Notes: generated by a model from the sequence alone, not told the origin. 64,000 nt of DNA from Agarophyton chilense (GCA_030374765.1 JARGXX010000031.1:186001-250000); one strand, 5' to 3'. Positions 53,448-62,846 are shown, counted from the first letter of the stretch. A program made the numbers and translations.

Positions 53448-53972
53448 TCACGATAGGATTGGAGCCTGTTCGACAAAACCACACGTAGTGCAAGTTCTTT
53501 TCCCAAGGTCTTCGTAGTATTCCGATATTATCGGAGGCAAGTCTTTCACAAGGTTGGTACAGAAGAACTCCTTCTTGTACAACAGATTCCTACATTTTTC
53601 ATTCTGGCAATACCATTGGAGCGCATCAATTTCTCCGGCACGTCGCTCTCTTTCCACGACGATGCCAATCGAGTTCGGCTTTCTTTGCGGTGAATGGGGA
53701 ACTTTGGGAGGGAGGCAAAACACGTCTCCGGCGGATATCGGAATATCGTAAAACTCTCCATTGTCGGCAACGCGAAGAACCATGTCTCCCTCGAGTTGAT
53801 AAAACCATTCTTCACCTTCCTCGACATGATAATCTGTTCTTGCATTGGGCCCAGCTACCACCATTACTTTGAATTCTCCATCGCAGAGTAATTTGTTTCC
53901 AACCGGTGGCTTTAACAAATGGCGATTCTCGTCCAGCCATTTCTGAAGATTAAAAGCTTGAAATCGGCCCAT
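53448..53972 (-). CDS. HAAO: 3-hydroxyanthranilate 3,4-dioxygenase
   Basis: ATG at 53972, 174 residues, one exon, full family length for the compact (bacterial and fungal) form. The enzyme opens the ring of 3-hydroxyanthranilate with O2, the last enzymatic step of the kynurenine pathway before quinolinate and NAD. Cupin fold. Iron ligands His49, Glu55 and His93 and substrate residues Arg45, Arg97 and Glu108 are all in place (RTDYHVEEGEEWFYQLEGD, PPKVPHSPQR). A C-terminal rubredoxin-like site with Cys122, Cys127, Cys161 and Cys164 is present; the first pair is spaced CX4C rather than CX2C. No targeting peptide, so cytosolic. It shares a short divergent upstream region with TIM9. No other kynurenine gene lies in the window. 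Confidence 0.93.
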   Translation of the reverse strand: MGRFQAFNLQKWLDENRHLLKPPVGNKLLCDGEFKVMVVAGPNARTDYHVEEGEEWFYQLEGDMVLRVADNGEFYDIPISAGDVFCLPPKVPHSPQRKPNSIGIVVERERRAGEIDALQWYCQNEKCRNLLYKKEFFCTNLVKDLPPIISEYYEDLGKRTCTTCGFVEQAPILS

Positions 53973-54425
53973 AAAGTGGAAATGAAAACAGTCTCAAGCC
54001 AATCTTGGCGAGCAGATGATCGTCGAGCAGGAGACACTTTTGATGTCGGTCTTCCTTAGATTGCATCTATCCTTCGAAAAAGCCTTCACTACTGCATCTT
54101 ATCTAAGATAGTTCAAAATCCGAACTGAATGTACAGTACGACGGCACCCTTTGTAATTTTATCTCGAGATTGTTCGAATCTCCACCGCTTTTTTAAAATA
54201 AAATAAAAAAAGCCAAGAATGAAGATGATAACAACTGCACTGCCATCAATCGATCCAGCCAGGCACCGGCGGGCGTCGCATACAAACGCTCGTTGTTCTG
54301 ATTCCGACGCCCCAGGCCGGCCAAGCAGCTAAAGACGAGTCGGTGTTTTTTCTTTTTTCCAGCGAAGGAGAGCCCCTGTTTATTAAAACAATTGAGATCT
54401 GCTTCAAAAGCTTTGTGTGTGCAAA
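53973..54425. promoter_or_regulatory. Divergent promoter region, HAAO and TIM9
   Basis: 453 bp between two divergent start codons must hold both promoters. An AT-rich segment (54190-54215) lies near the middle. No certain element was identified. Confidence 0.35.
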
Positions 54426-54851
54426 ATGGCTGGACTTGGTGGTATGGGCGGCTTCGGCGGCCTCGGCGGCATGAATTCTCAAGCGCAGCAACAGCAAGAA
54501 CAAATGCGATTCATGGAGATGATGCAGGAAATGCAGGTGGCGGACTCGTTACGAATGTACAATGACCTAGTTCAGAAATGCTTTGGCCACTGTGTCGAAA
54601 ACTTTCGATCGAGAAAGCTTGACGGTAAAGAAGTTGGTTTTCGATTCAAACGCGCGGGTACCATAGCGGTTCTACCAGAAGCAGTTTCTAACTTTTACTT
54701 TTCTCTCATGTCTTTTCCCGTTCCGAAGGAAGCGTGCATCGTTCGCTGCTGCCAGAAGTTTTTGAAGTTTACACAAAGGGCGACACAACGCTTTCAAGAG
54801 CATCAGCAAGAAATGGCGGAAGAGGCTGCTAAAGCGCAACAGGGCAAGTGA
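54426..54851 (+). CDS. TIM9: TIM9, mitochondrial intermembrane-space chaperone
   Basis: ATG at 54426. The sequence is open without splicing, but a probable 96-bp intron (54633-54728, GTTGGT...CGAAG) must be removed to restore the family: 109 residues with DSLRMYNDLVQKCFGHCVENF and, after LDGKE, EACIVRCCQKFLKF. The twin CX3C motifs (Cys52/56, Cys72/76) are then 15 residues apart as in all small Tims; read through, they would be 47 apart. DSLRMYN-LV-CF and KFLK...RF-E point to TIM9 rather than TIM10. With TIM10 it forms the hexamer that carries hydrophobic carriers to the inner membrane. The Gly/Met-rich first 17 residues and Ala/Gln-rich tail are unusual. The 96-bp length and lack of stops make the intron easy to overlook. 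Confidence 0.85.
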   Translation: MAGLGGMGGFGGLGGMNSQAQQQQEQMRFMEMMQEMQVADSLRMYNDLVQKCFGHCVENFRSRKLDGKEVGFRFKRAGTIAVLPEAVSNFYFSLMSFPVPKEACIVRCCQKFLKFTQRATQRFQEHQQEMAEEAAKAQQGK

Positions 54852-55581
54852 CAAAAAGCCTTTCTAAATGTTCACAAAGATGGACACTTTTCTAAACTCC
54901 ACCAATTTGATCAATACGATTACACTGATTCACCGTACATGATTCCAGCGCAAAACAGTGTGGGGGGCGGTTTTCATCAGAGCTGCACCCAGTGAGTTGG
55001 GGCGAGGTGAGCTATGGTTTGACTCGGTAACGTGTGCGATCAGCGGCCAGCAGAACACCCAGCCCTCCGCACCTCGCCTGCCTCCAAACAGAAGTCATTC
55101 TCTGTGTTAGGGTATGCTGATGTAGGCGTTCTCAGCGACAGGTGGTGCCTCGCATGGGATACAACCTAATCCTCCCATTACTCTTTCTAGGAAGCGTACT
55201 GGTAAATGAAAAGAGCGAATCCAGTTAATTTGGGCCTCGAGATCCACTGCTTTGTTTTGTGCTTGCGCCGGTGCGTGCCGACTAAGCCGTGACGTTGTCA
55301 CGCCATGGCAGATGAGCAATACAGGCGAGCAAAACGAAATCAGCCGAAATCGTTCTCAACACTGTGACCAATAATAGGTCGCCCGGCACCGGTTGCTACC
55401 CGATTTCTTGCACCTTATCTATCACCACACCTTAGAAAAAAGGAATACCCTGTTGACATTGATATCCTGACATCATCTACGTGGAGTTTGGAATCTCTTC
55501 AGAAGCAGGCCCGTTCTCCGTTTTCATCCAGAGGTCTTCCTGGTGTCTTCTGAACCATTTTTAATATATCAAGAAAGTCCT
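54852..55581. other. Intergenic upstream of the amidohydrolase
   Basis: No gene recognised. The amidohydrolase frame is open from a GTG at 55543, but the first ATG is at 55582. Confidence 0.4.
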
Positions 55582-56952
55582 ATGAAGCCTGTCGATACAG
55601 AAATCCGTGCAAAATGGGTGCTTCCCATCGCACCCGACGAAAATGTAGCTCTTTACGACTACTCCATCATTGTCAGTGAGGGAAAGATTTTGGATGTACT
55701 TCCACACCAAGAAGTACGAGAAAAATATGACCCCATAGAGGTTGTGGAGCGGCCAAATAGTATAGTACTACCCGGCTTTATCAACGCTCACACCCATTCA
55801 GGAATGACTTTAATGAGAGGTCGAGCGGATGACCAACCGCTTTTGCAATGGCTTCATGAGACTGTTTGGCCTATTGAACAAGCCATGGCATGTGAAGAAG
55901 AATTTTGTGAAGATGGTGCTCTTTTGGCAGCCGCCGAAATGATTCGCGGTGGAGTTACTTGCTTTTCGGATATGTACTTCTTTCCAGACGCGGGCGTGAA
56001 GGCCGCCCTCAGAGCTGGCTTACGGGCTGTGATTGGAATAGTTTTTCTTATGTTTCCATCAGGATACGCTTCGACTCTTAAAGAATATGAAAATCGAGGA
56101 GAAGAGGTTAGGAAACGCTTCAAAGACCAACCTCTCATACATTTCACTTATGCACCTCACGCTCCATACACTGTGCCTCCAGCGACATGGCTGCGACTCA
56201 AAGACCTTTCCGAGGCGAACGGGATCCCAATCCACACCCATTTACACGAAACCAGAGATGAATGTACTGCCAGTCGAATCTTGGACAGAACTAATCCTGC
56301 ATGCCACACCAGTGACGAAAAGTGTCATCCCATAGAGGATTTCAATCGCAAAGAAATTTTAGGACCCAACTTCATTGGAGCCCACATGGTTCATCTTACC
56401 GATGACGAAATTGCTTTATGTGCGGAGAAAGGTGTGCATGTCGCCCATTGCCCCACTTCGAATGCCAAACTCGCCTCCGGATTTTGCCCTGTACACAAGT
56501 TAATCAAAGCTGGAATTAATGTTGCAATTGGGACCGATTCCGCCTGCAGCAATAATTCTCTGGATATGCTATCAGAGATGAAAATGGCCGCGTTGTTTAC
56601 AAAGTGTATTGCCGGAGACCCTACTCTTCTCCCAGCGCCCATGGCTCTCCGCATGGCCACCATTAATGGCGCGCGCGCGTTTGGACTCGAAGATGTCACT
56701 GGGAGCTTGGAAATTGGAAAGTCAGCCGATCTGATTTGCATCGATATAGAAACTCATGCGGGAAACAGTCCGGTATATGATCCACATTCAGCTGTGGTGT
56801 ACGCAGCTGCTCGGGAAGACGTGACAGACGTAATGGTTGCTGGCAACTTCATCCTGCAAAACAAGTTGCATTGTACTCTTGATCTGAGCGATGTTCTACG
56901 CCGAGCAGAATACTGGAAGGCCAGGATTGTGAAAGAAATTCCGCTAAACTAA
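55582..56952 (+). CDS. 5-methylthioadenosine/S-adenosylhomocysteine deaminase-type amidohydrolase
   Basis: ATG at 55582, 456 residues, single exon. Metal-dependent TIM-barrel hydrolase of the TRZ/ATZ/guanine deaminase group; closest in motifs to MtaD, which deaminates methylthioadenosine and S-adenosylhomocysteine in methyl-cycle salvage. Zinc site: NAHTHSGM (His70, His72), THLHET (His220 with Glu223 as proton shuttle), GAHMVHL (His268) and GTDSACSNNSLDM (Asp319). The start MKPVDTEIRAKWVLPI fits family N-termini, so the ATG is preferred over the upstream GTG. An insert of about 20 residues with two Cys and two His (NPACHTSDEKCHP) sits after the second metal motif. No targeting peptide. Substrate is inferred from family. 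Confidence 0.85.
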   Translation: MKPVDTEIRAKWVLPIAPDENVALYDYSIIVSEGKILDVLPHQEVREKYDPIEVVERPNSIVLPGFINAHTHSGMTLMRGRADDQPLLQWLHETVWPIEQAMACEEEFCEDGALLAAAEMIRGGVTCFSDMYFFPDAGVKAALRAGLRAVIGIVFLMFPSGYASTLKEYENRGEEVRKRFKDQPLIHFTYAPHAPYTVPPATWLRLKDLSEANGIPIHTHLHETRDECTASRILDRTNPACHTSDEKCHPIEDFNRKEILGPNFIGAHMVHLTDDEIALCAEKGVHVAHCPTSNAKLASGFCPVHKLIKAGINVAIGTDSACSNNSLDMLSEMKMAALFTKCIAGDPTLLPAPMALRMATINGARAFGLEDVTGSLEIGKSADLICIDIETHAGNSPVYDPHSAVVYAAAREDVTDVMVAGNFILQNKLHCTLDLSDVLRRAEYWKARIVKEIPLN

Positions 56953-57610
56953 GAACGTTTTTTGGATCTGCAATTGATTAAAAGATGTTCCGTATAACTT
57001 CGTATGAGTTTGACGGAGTATAGTGCTGGCCATAGATGACTGCAAATCTATCAGCACCAATGAACAAATTAGTTTGTGAATCTGCAGTCTTTTTGGTTCC
57101 TGATAACGTGCTGGAAGCAATTGGGCATCTGACGGGTACCACACTTCAAGCATTTGATTGGATTTCGAAGGGGTTCGTGAAACGTGCCCAAGGCAACGAT
57201 GGGCGAGTTCATAACCGAATATGAGTGCATTAACGCCAAAAGGGGATCAAGGTGAAAGTTGCTCGACTGCGGTTTAGTTTGCCTCCAGCTAGAGGTCTAT
57301 CGATTCTGAAGTCTTCTCTCTCACAACAGTGTTCTCTGCTTGAAGGGGTTCCCTTGCAAGGGATTGTCGATGATGGGAACAAACCTTCAGCGTTGAGCAT
57401 AAGACGGCTGCAAGCCAGACCGCCTCTGATGTGCGCATGATCTAGAGTCCGAAAGAATTCGGATGAAAATGAAAAGAGAATGAAGGGAACAGGGCGTGAG
57501 GAGAAGGCAGAAAACGCAGAGTTGAAGTAATAGAAGATCATTTGGAGGCCAACGCGTGCAAGTACCAATGCTTTTTCCAAGACATTCTTTGTTCTCACCC
57601 CCCTTAAATA
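56953..57610. other. Intergenic between convergent genes
   Basis: 3' flanks of the amidohydrolase (+) and elongin C (-). Small frames on both strands match nothing. Confidence 0.5.
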
Positions 57611-57982
57611 TCACATTTCGAGATATCTCGCACAGACGTATATTTCGATGGAGAGCTCTGGCTGAATCTCAAACACTTCGACGAATGAGTCGATGAACGA
57701 AGAGTTTCCGGCACTGCTACCTCGTGTCACGGGGCCAGTTCCACCCCTGCTTCGAAAACGGGGGATGTAATAAAAGTATTGGCATATGCGTTCGAGGACT
57801 CTTCCCTTCACATGGGGTAGATGTACAACTCGCGTTCGCGCCTCTTTGAATGAGCTGTTCATCATTGTCTTAATCACAGCAGAAACCATCGCGTACTTTG
57901 CTTCAACTGTAAATTCAAATCCATCGCCCGAAATAAGTCTGATAAGTCCCTCAGGGACTGGTTTTTCTTCGCCCGAGTCCAT
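57611..57982 (-). CDS. ELOC: Elongin C
   Basis: ATG at 57982, 123 residues. The frame is open 37 codons further upstream without another ATG. Skp1/BTB fold: LIRLISGDGFEF (elongin C: KLISSDGHEF), AMVSAVIKTMM, VVHLPHVKGRVLERICQYFYY and FEIQPELSIEIYVCARYLEM, the latter two matching the KVCMYF-Y and PEIALELLMAANFLD blocks that bind BC-box proteins. Elongin C joins elongin B and a BC-box receptor to Cullin-2/5 E3 ligases and to elongin A in transcription. The loop after YIPRFRS is longer than usual by about 14 residues (GGTGPVTRGSSAGNSSF). SKP1 was considered; the short C-terminus without the F-box-binding helices argues for elongin C. Confidence 0.85.
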   Translation of the reverse strand: MDSGEEKPVPEGLIRLISGDGFEFTVEAKYAMVSAVIKTMMNSSFKEARTRVVHLPHVKGRVLERICQYFYYIPRFRSRGGTGPVTRGSSAGNSSFIDSFVEVFEIQPELSIEIYVCARYLEM

Positions 57983-58876
57983 TAGAGCTCGGCTCTGTTT
58001 CAGCGTTTGAAGAATGTGGGAAAGCCTTAGCCGCTGTTTCCAAGCTAGAGGATGCGACGTCGGCGATATGGTATCCCAATGAATTTCTGGCAATACAGTT
58101 ACTCCTTTCTGTTTGAAGAATCAATTCACAGTTAATGAAAAAGCTCAGAATAATTTCTGATACATGTAAAAATCAAACCAGAACCTTCCAAGATTACCTC
58201 GGAAGAAGGGTGACACTGTATAAAGTGACGCTTGAGCGTACTTCTTGCTTTCTTTCTACCTTTCGCCGTAAACCCATGAAACACAATCAGAAACCGTTAC
58301 ACTTTTGCCGTGCTGTCCTCATGTGTTTTTGCTTCGCAGTGGTATGAAGGGTACGACGGTAACCTTAATAATGTGTGTATGTGTGCAGAGGGGGGCCAGT
58401 CCGTCTTGACATACAGTACTGTAGATCTCAAATTGTTTTTTGATGAAAGTACGATAAATAAATCTGTTATGGTTGGATTACCTCTACCCTCATCCCCTCA
58501 AGATCTTAGCGTTGGTTTTGCTGGGGTGGGAAGACGCGTAGCTAATCACTAGAAAGCATGATGCTGTGTTGACTATTACATCTCCATGCACTAAGCGTTT
58601 GACCATCACACAGTGCGGGTCAGAGTTGTTGTCCAACGAGGTATGACTCTTATCGTTACAGGCCCCAAAGCATACGACGTTTCTCACATACGCCTCTGTT
58701 TCCTATTCCAAGCTATCTACATACAACGCGGCTCTAGAAAACTTGTATCAAACTGATACCCTCATCACGAAGCTAAGAATCGATTGCTAGCATCTAAAAT
58801 AGGGTTTATCAATCGCCGTTTTCAGGAAGGGACGTAGCCCGCTCTCTTACGAACTAGCGCACCCAGTCACTGAAAT
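57983..58876. other. Intergenic between divergent genes
   Basis: Holds the promoters of elongin C (-) and the TraB gene (+). Short frames only, none assigned. Confidence 0.4.
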
Positions 58877-59812
58877 ATGATCACAAAGCAAGCAATGTTG
58901 GTCCTGACTCGCCCGAACGTAATGAATCAAATAAGGATCCTGAAAAGGATTCCCACCGCCCGTTGCAAACACACCTATTCATCTCGCAGCACCGCCGTTC
59001 TTGAGTCGAAGTACGGAACAGTTCATCTGCTAGGTACAATGCATATCGCGGAGGCATCCGCAGAAGCAACACGTGATCTTATCACCCGCGAATATCGGAA
59101 GGGATCTTTAGGTGCCGTATTTCTGGAACTTGACCAAGAGCGTTTTGTCCGGCTTAAGAGAGCAACATCTTTACCAGACGAATCGCTTCTATCTCATGCT
59201 CTTAAGATACTTTCCAGTCACAAAAGCCCCATCGCAGGGCTCATGGAGCTCGGGATTGGCAGTATATACCGTGCCTTGCATCGATTGGGCTTCGCGAGCG
59301 GCGTGGACTTCAAGGCCGCCATCGAAACTGCTGAAGATTTGAACGTGCCAATCATCCTTGGCGATCAAGAGGTGCGAACAACCATGCGCCGCCTTGGGGA
59401 AGGATTTCGAACAGACTTCGATTTACAGCGTATGATGGCCATCCTCATGGCTCGTTCAAACTCGCAAAGCCCAGAATCTCCGATAGAACGTAAACTGGGT
59501 GAAGCATTCCAAGCAATGGCCTCAGGAGAGGTTACAACAGGGCAAGCAAAACTGGCAGAACTCATCGATCGCAACACTGTTCACCAGCTAATAGAACCAA
59601 TGCGTATGTTCGCCCCGAATGTAGCCCGTGCAATGTTGTACGAACGCGATGTCATAATGACTGAGAACTTGATCAAAGCGGTCAAAGACTTAGGAAAGGA
59701 GAAAAACGTTATCGTCGGAGTTGTGGGCCTTGCTCATATTGAAGGTATCGTAGACGAGTGGGATTCCCAGACGGAAGACTTGTCGCATCCGTCTGGGAAT
59801 GGCAAGGAGTGA
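58877..59812 (+). CDS. TraB/PrgY-family protein (TRABD-like)
   Basis: ATG at 58877, 311 residues, single exon. After a basic, Ser/Arg-rich N-terminus (1-40, with RILKRIPTARCKHTYSSRS), which looks like a mitochondrial or plastid presequence, comes the TraB fold: VHLLGTMHIAEAS (49-61) with the conserved GTxH, FLELDQERF, ILGDQEVRTTMRR and VGVVGLAHIEGI near the end. The family is related to TIKI metalloproteases; eukaryotic TRABD proteins sit at mitochondria, with no settled biochemical activity. The conserved GTMH and GLAH motifs are intact. No membrane span at the C-terminus, unlike some homologues. Confidence 0.85.
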   Translation: MITKQAMLVLTRPNVMNQIRILKRIPTARCKHTYSSRSTAVLESKYGTVHLLGTMHIAEASAEATRDLITREYRKGSLGAVFLELDQERFVRLKRATSLPDESLLSHALKILSSHKSPIAGLMELGIGSIYRALHRLGFASGVDFKAAIETAEDLNVPIILGDQEVRTTMRRLGEGFRTDFDLQRMMAILMARSNSQSPESPIERKLGEAFQAMASGEVTTGQAKLAELIDRNTVHQLIEPMRMFAPNVARAMLYERDVIMTENLIKAVKDLGKEKNVIVGVVGLAHIEGIVDEWDSQTEDLSHPSGNGKE

Positions 59813-60565
59813 GAACGGAGCGGAGTATGTTTGATGATCAACAGACGTTCTCGTGAATCATTCTTTTTCACATGAAAAGCCCATAATGATTGATTCCCGC
59901 ACCCATGATAAAAGTATATACCATGTTCTAATCTCGCGGAAGAACAATCGAAAACGCGTATCTTAATTCAAAGAAGATCAAGGTTCAAAACAGACAACAA
60001 CAACACGAAGCCGTTTAGTGTCATTTCTTCCCAATCATTTCGTGAAGGCTCACTGCGAAATAGATAATAAGATCTGCAACGCGCGAGAAAAGCCAGGACT
60101 ACGGAGAAGGAAGCGTCTGTGCTTCGTATTCCATCGCGGTGTATCGTGGCCAGGCATAATATTCGCGACGAGTACTTCATAGAAAAAGTTCGGAAAATTT
60201 TTTAAATCTATAAAGAACTACTTCAATTTTTGAAATTCAAATTTTGATGACTTTTCTTGACATAGATCCGTGTATGAAGGTATATTTACTTCGTATCTTC
60301 CAAGATCATCAAACTGTTATGATTCTCGCTGCCCCGTGTACACACGTGGAAAATGTGGAGGCCACGTTTGTGCGTATCAGCGTTGAGGCAAAGCTTCAGA
60401 TTTTCGTTGCATGGGGGGCCCGGATACGATAGTGAAAAGGCACGATACGTGGGCGCAGAAGTGCTGCATAAAGCAGAAGGTTGTACCCTTGGTACAAGGA
60501 TTCATGATTAGTTGGAAGCGTTGCAGTGGAAATCTTCGCTGCACACGGACGACGCTGGCTTACCA
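59813..60565. other. Intergenic upstream of the carrier gene
   Basis: No gene recognised. The carrier frame is open from 60512 without ATG until 60566. An inverted TTGTACC-CTT-GGTACAA (60481-60497) is a perfect 7-bp hairpin 70 bp upstream of the start. Confidence 0.45.
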
Positions 60566-61921
60566 ATGATCCGCTTTCAACTCATTATTGTACTTTTCAA
60601 ACCTAACCGCTCCAGCCACATGAAGTTCTGTATATCATTCATACCTTCTTTCCCAGCCGGTCTACATAATGCGCGAAACATATATAAATCCCTTCGATTT
60701 ATTAAGGTGCCTCTCGTGCATGGTTGCCAAGGGAGAAAGGTTGTATTCCAACCCATGTCAACGGCAGATCAATCACCACTTTCATCAAAACAATCCGCCA
60801 TCAAACTTGAACCGGCAGGCGGAAGAGGGCCGCTCAGTGCTGAGTTTCTTGCTGTGTCTGGAACCTTGGCAACATTGGCAGGGTTAACATCCATTTTACC
60901 GCTGTTTGCGGGATTCTTTTCGAATCTAGTTATCGGTGGAGAACTACCGAAAGCAATTTTCGCAGCCATATCATCATTTGCGTATGGAACACTGCTATCC
61001 AGATTTGACTTATCGAAAGCTGGAAGTGTGAAATTGACTCTTGTATTTAGTCTTCTCACGCGCTTTATATGCACCCCAATTCTGTCGCACTCCGTTGCGA
61101 TTGCGGGATATGCGTTATTTAAGCTTAGTAGTGCTAAAAATGCAGCGGCGGCTGCAGCGGCGGCAGCGGCGGCAGTCGTCAGCGATCCTGCCACTGTTAA
61201 AGCAACCGCGAAAAGTCTTTCGCTTCCATCTGCCGTGCTTTCATCCCTGTTTTTGCTTTCGACGACACCCGTGGGTTTTTCACCCTCCGCTGCAATGCTG
61301 TCCATGCACATTCATACCACTCTCTTCGCTATTCTTTCAGCCTTTTCTCTGGCATTATTTCCTCTTCTACCATGCATTTCACATGCGGTGAGTGTGTGGG
61401 CGCATCGCTCTGCATTTTTGAATATTGGAGGGATATTACCACCAGTTGCTCCGCCTCCGAATCTACTGTTGTTATTGCTTACGACGACTGTTCCCTTTTT
61501 ACTGGGATTGCTAGTCAATAAGGTGCTTCCTAAGAGTCTAGGGGCAAGGTCGGGATTGGTGGCACTACCTTTAGCATGGTTGTCTTCTCTTCTTCTTTTG
61601 ACATCAGCCGTACAGGATGTCGTGCAAGGCAGCATAACAGGTTTGCTCGGAAGCATTGGACTAAGCGGTGGGGTTGTGCTAATGATGTGGCTTTTGGGTC
61701 GCGGTTTAGGTTCAGTTCTGCTTCTGGACGAACGCGCAAAGCGTACTCTTGTTCTATATCTATGTACACAGGGTGCGGTAGTCGGAATAGGTGTTGCACC
61801 ACCAGGGTTTTCATCCGCCCCGCACGTGGCGTCAGCAGTCGTTGGTCTTATCGTCTCCTTTTGCATGGCTCAGATCTGGAGCCAGGTTGTAATTCGAAGG
61901 TGCAGAGACGTCATTTTGTAG
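60566..61921 (+). CDS. Bile acid:sodium symporter (BASS/SBF)-type membrane carrier
   Basis: ATG at 60566, 451 residues, single exon; ATGs at codons 19 and 64 are alternatives. About 100 residues rich in basic and hydroxyl residues precede the first span and may be a plastid or mitochondrial transit peptide. Nine or ten hydrophobic spans follow. The layout fits the SBF superfamily: STTPVGFSPSAAMLSMH in place of the PGG-SN crossover helix, VPFLLGLLVNKVLP, and DERAKRTLVLYLCTQGAVVGIGVAPPG in place of the second crossover (R-T-A-E-G-QN). Neither crossover keeps the sodium-site Asn/Gln residues well, so substrate and coupling are open. A run of ten or more alanines in a loop is low complexity. Its last 11 bases overlap the end of RNase H2B. 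Confidence 0.65.
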   Translation: MIRFQLIIVLFKPNRSSHMKFCISFIPSFPAGLHNARNIYKSLRFIKVPLVHGCQGRKVVFQPMSTADQSPLSSKQSAIKLEPAGGRGPLSAEFLAVSGTLATLAGLTSILPLFAGFFSNLVIGGELPKAIFAAISSFAYGTLLSRFDLSKAGSVKLTLVFSLLTRFICTPILSHSVAIAGYALFKLSSAKNAAAAAAAAAAAVVSDPATVKATAKSLSLPSAVLSSLFLLSTTPVGFSPSAAMLSMHIHTTLFAILSAFSLALFPLLPCISHAVSVWAHRSAFLNIGGILPPVAPPPNLLLLLLTTTVPFLLGLLVNKVLPKSLGARSGLVALPLAWLSSLLLLTSAVQDVVQGSITGLLGSIGLSGGVVLMMWLLGRGLGSVLLLDERAKRTLVLYLCTQGAVVGIGVAPPGFSSAPHVASAVVGLIVSFCMAQIWSQVVIRRCRDVIL

Positions 61922-62846
61922 TGGATGGTCGAAAGGTTTTTTTTCGTGGAGACACTGCTATAGAGTTGGAAGGCGTTCGTTTCGAAGCCCACCATTTCGC
62001 AGCCCTTTTGTTTACTACGGTTTTCTTTTTCTTCGAAGGCGTCGTATTCCTGGCTTGCGAGGACTTTCGCTTCTCATTGGACTGCGGTATGGAGGCCGCA
62101 ATGTTGTTACTTTCGGCACAGTTCATCATGACGGTCATAGCCATTTCAGCGGGGGACTCGGTTGCAGAAATCATTTGTCTGGCAGGTTTTTGAAGACTTC
62201 TAGCGTTTTGGAAAATGGTGACCCACCTTTCAATGAGATACTGACATAAAATATCCGCGGCATGTTGGCCGTCCACTTGAGGATGCTGAGAAAGTAAGTG
62301 ATGTTTGTGCAGTATCCATGACACAGTTTTCTCCTTGTTTAATCGGTGGAAAGACTCTCCTCCCGCCATCTTGGAATCACATATAACGGATACTTGCTGT
62401 TCAGAACTGAAACTGCTCAAGTTTATTCCATCTCCTGTGGTGCAAAGGGCATCCAATGGTTGAAAGACTTCAGTCATGGTAGATTTGCTGTTATAGTCCA
62501 TAACGATGAGAATTGCGAATAGAGGATCCACTCTGGTAACGAAAGTCAGATTTCCGTTACTGCAGAACTGTGGTACTAATGCAGAATCTTGTGGAACAGA
62601 TATCCAAGATCCATGTGTGTGAGTAAATTGGACGAGTTCCACGAGCATCGGAACCTTCTTATCGTCACTAGCGATATAGAGTGGGACAACGTTATCGTCT
62701 TCATTCACTGGCAAATTGATTCGTTCAATAGAGATGGACGGAGAGAAAGCATCTGCTGGTGAGCAGGTCGTCAGATCTTTAGGGAGAACAACCAATCCCG
62801 ACTTCTGACGTGCAGGTGCCATGGCCTCGACGGGGTCGGCGTGCAT
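61911..62846 (-). CDS. RNASEH2B: Ribonuclease H2 subunit B
   Basis: ATG at 62846 (a second in frame at 62822), 311 residues, single exon. Family blocks: VELVQFTHTHGSWISVP, then LTFVTRVDPLFAILIVMDYN and FQPLDAL, corresponding to the triple barrel that binds subunit C, then RLNKEKTVSWILHKHHLL and AADILCQYLIERW, the helical part. The tail is basic and Ser-rich (KRKSSQARNTTPSKKKK, KRAAKWWASKR), in the place where other RNase H2B proteins carry a PCNA-interacting motif. RNase H2 removes ribonucleotides and RNA from DNA in the nucleus; B is a structural subunit. It converges with the carrier gene and overlaps it by 11 bp (61911-61921). Confidence 0.88.
   Translation of the reverse strand: MHADPVEAMAPARQKSGLVVLPKDLTTCSPADAFSPSISIERINLPVNEDDNVVPLYIASDDKKVPMLVELVQFTHTHGSWISVPQDSALVPQFCSNGNLTFVTRVDPLFAILIVMDYNSKSTMTEVFQPLDALCTTGDGINLSSFSSEQQVSVICDSKMAGGESFHRLNKEKTVSWILHKHHLLSQHPQVDGQHAADILCQYLIERWVTIFQNARSLQKPARQMISATESPAEMAMTVMMNCAESNNIAASIPQSNEKRKSSQARNTTPSKKKKTVVNKRAAKWWASKRTPSNSIAVSPRKKTFRPSTTK

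Noticed and set aside
57611..58093. SKP1, or an elongin C starting at 58093
   Set aside because: The F-box-binding C-terminal helices of SKP1 are absent. The codon at 58093 is TTG; the first ATG (57982) gives the usual elongin C N-terminus.
60566..61921. Plastid glycolate/glycerate translocator (PLGG1/LrgB type)
   Set aside because: First considered because of the plastid-like N-terminus and many spans, but the order of motifs around the two crossover helices fits the bile acid symporter superfamily better.
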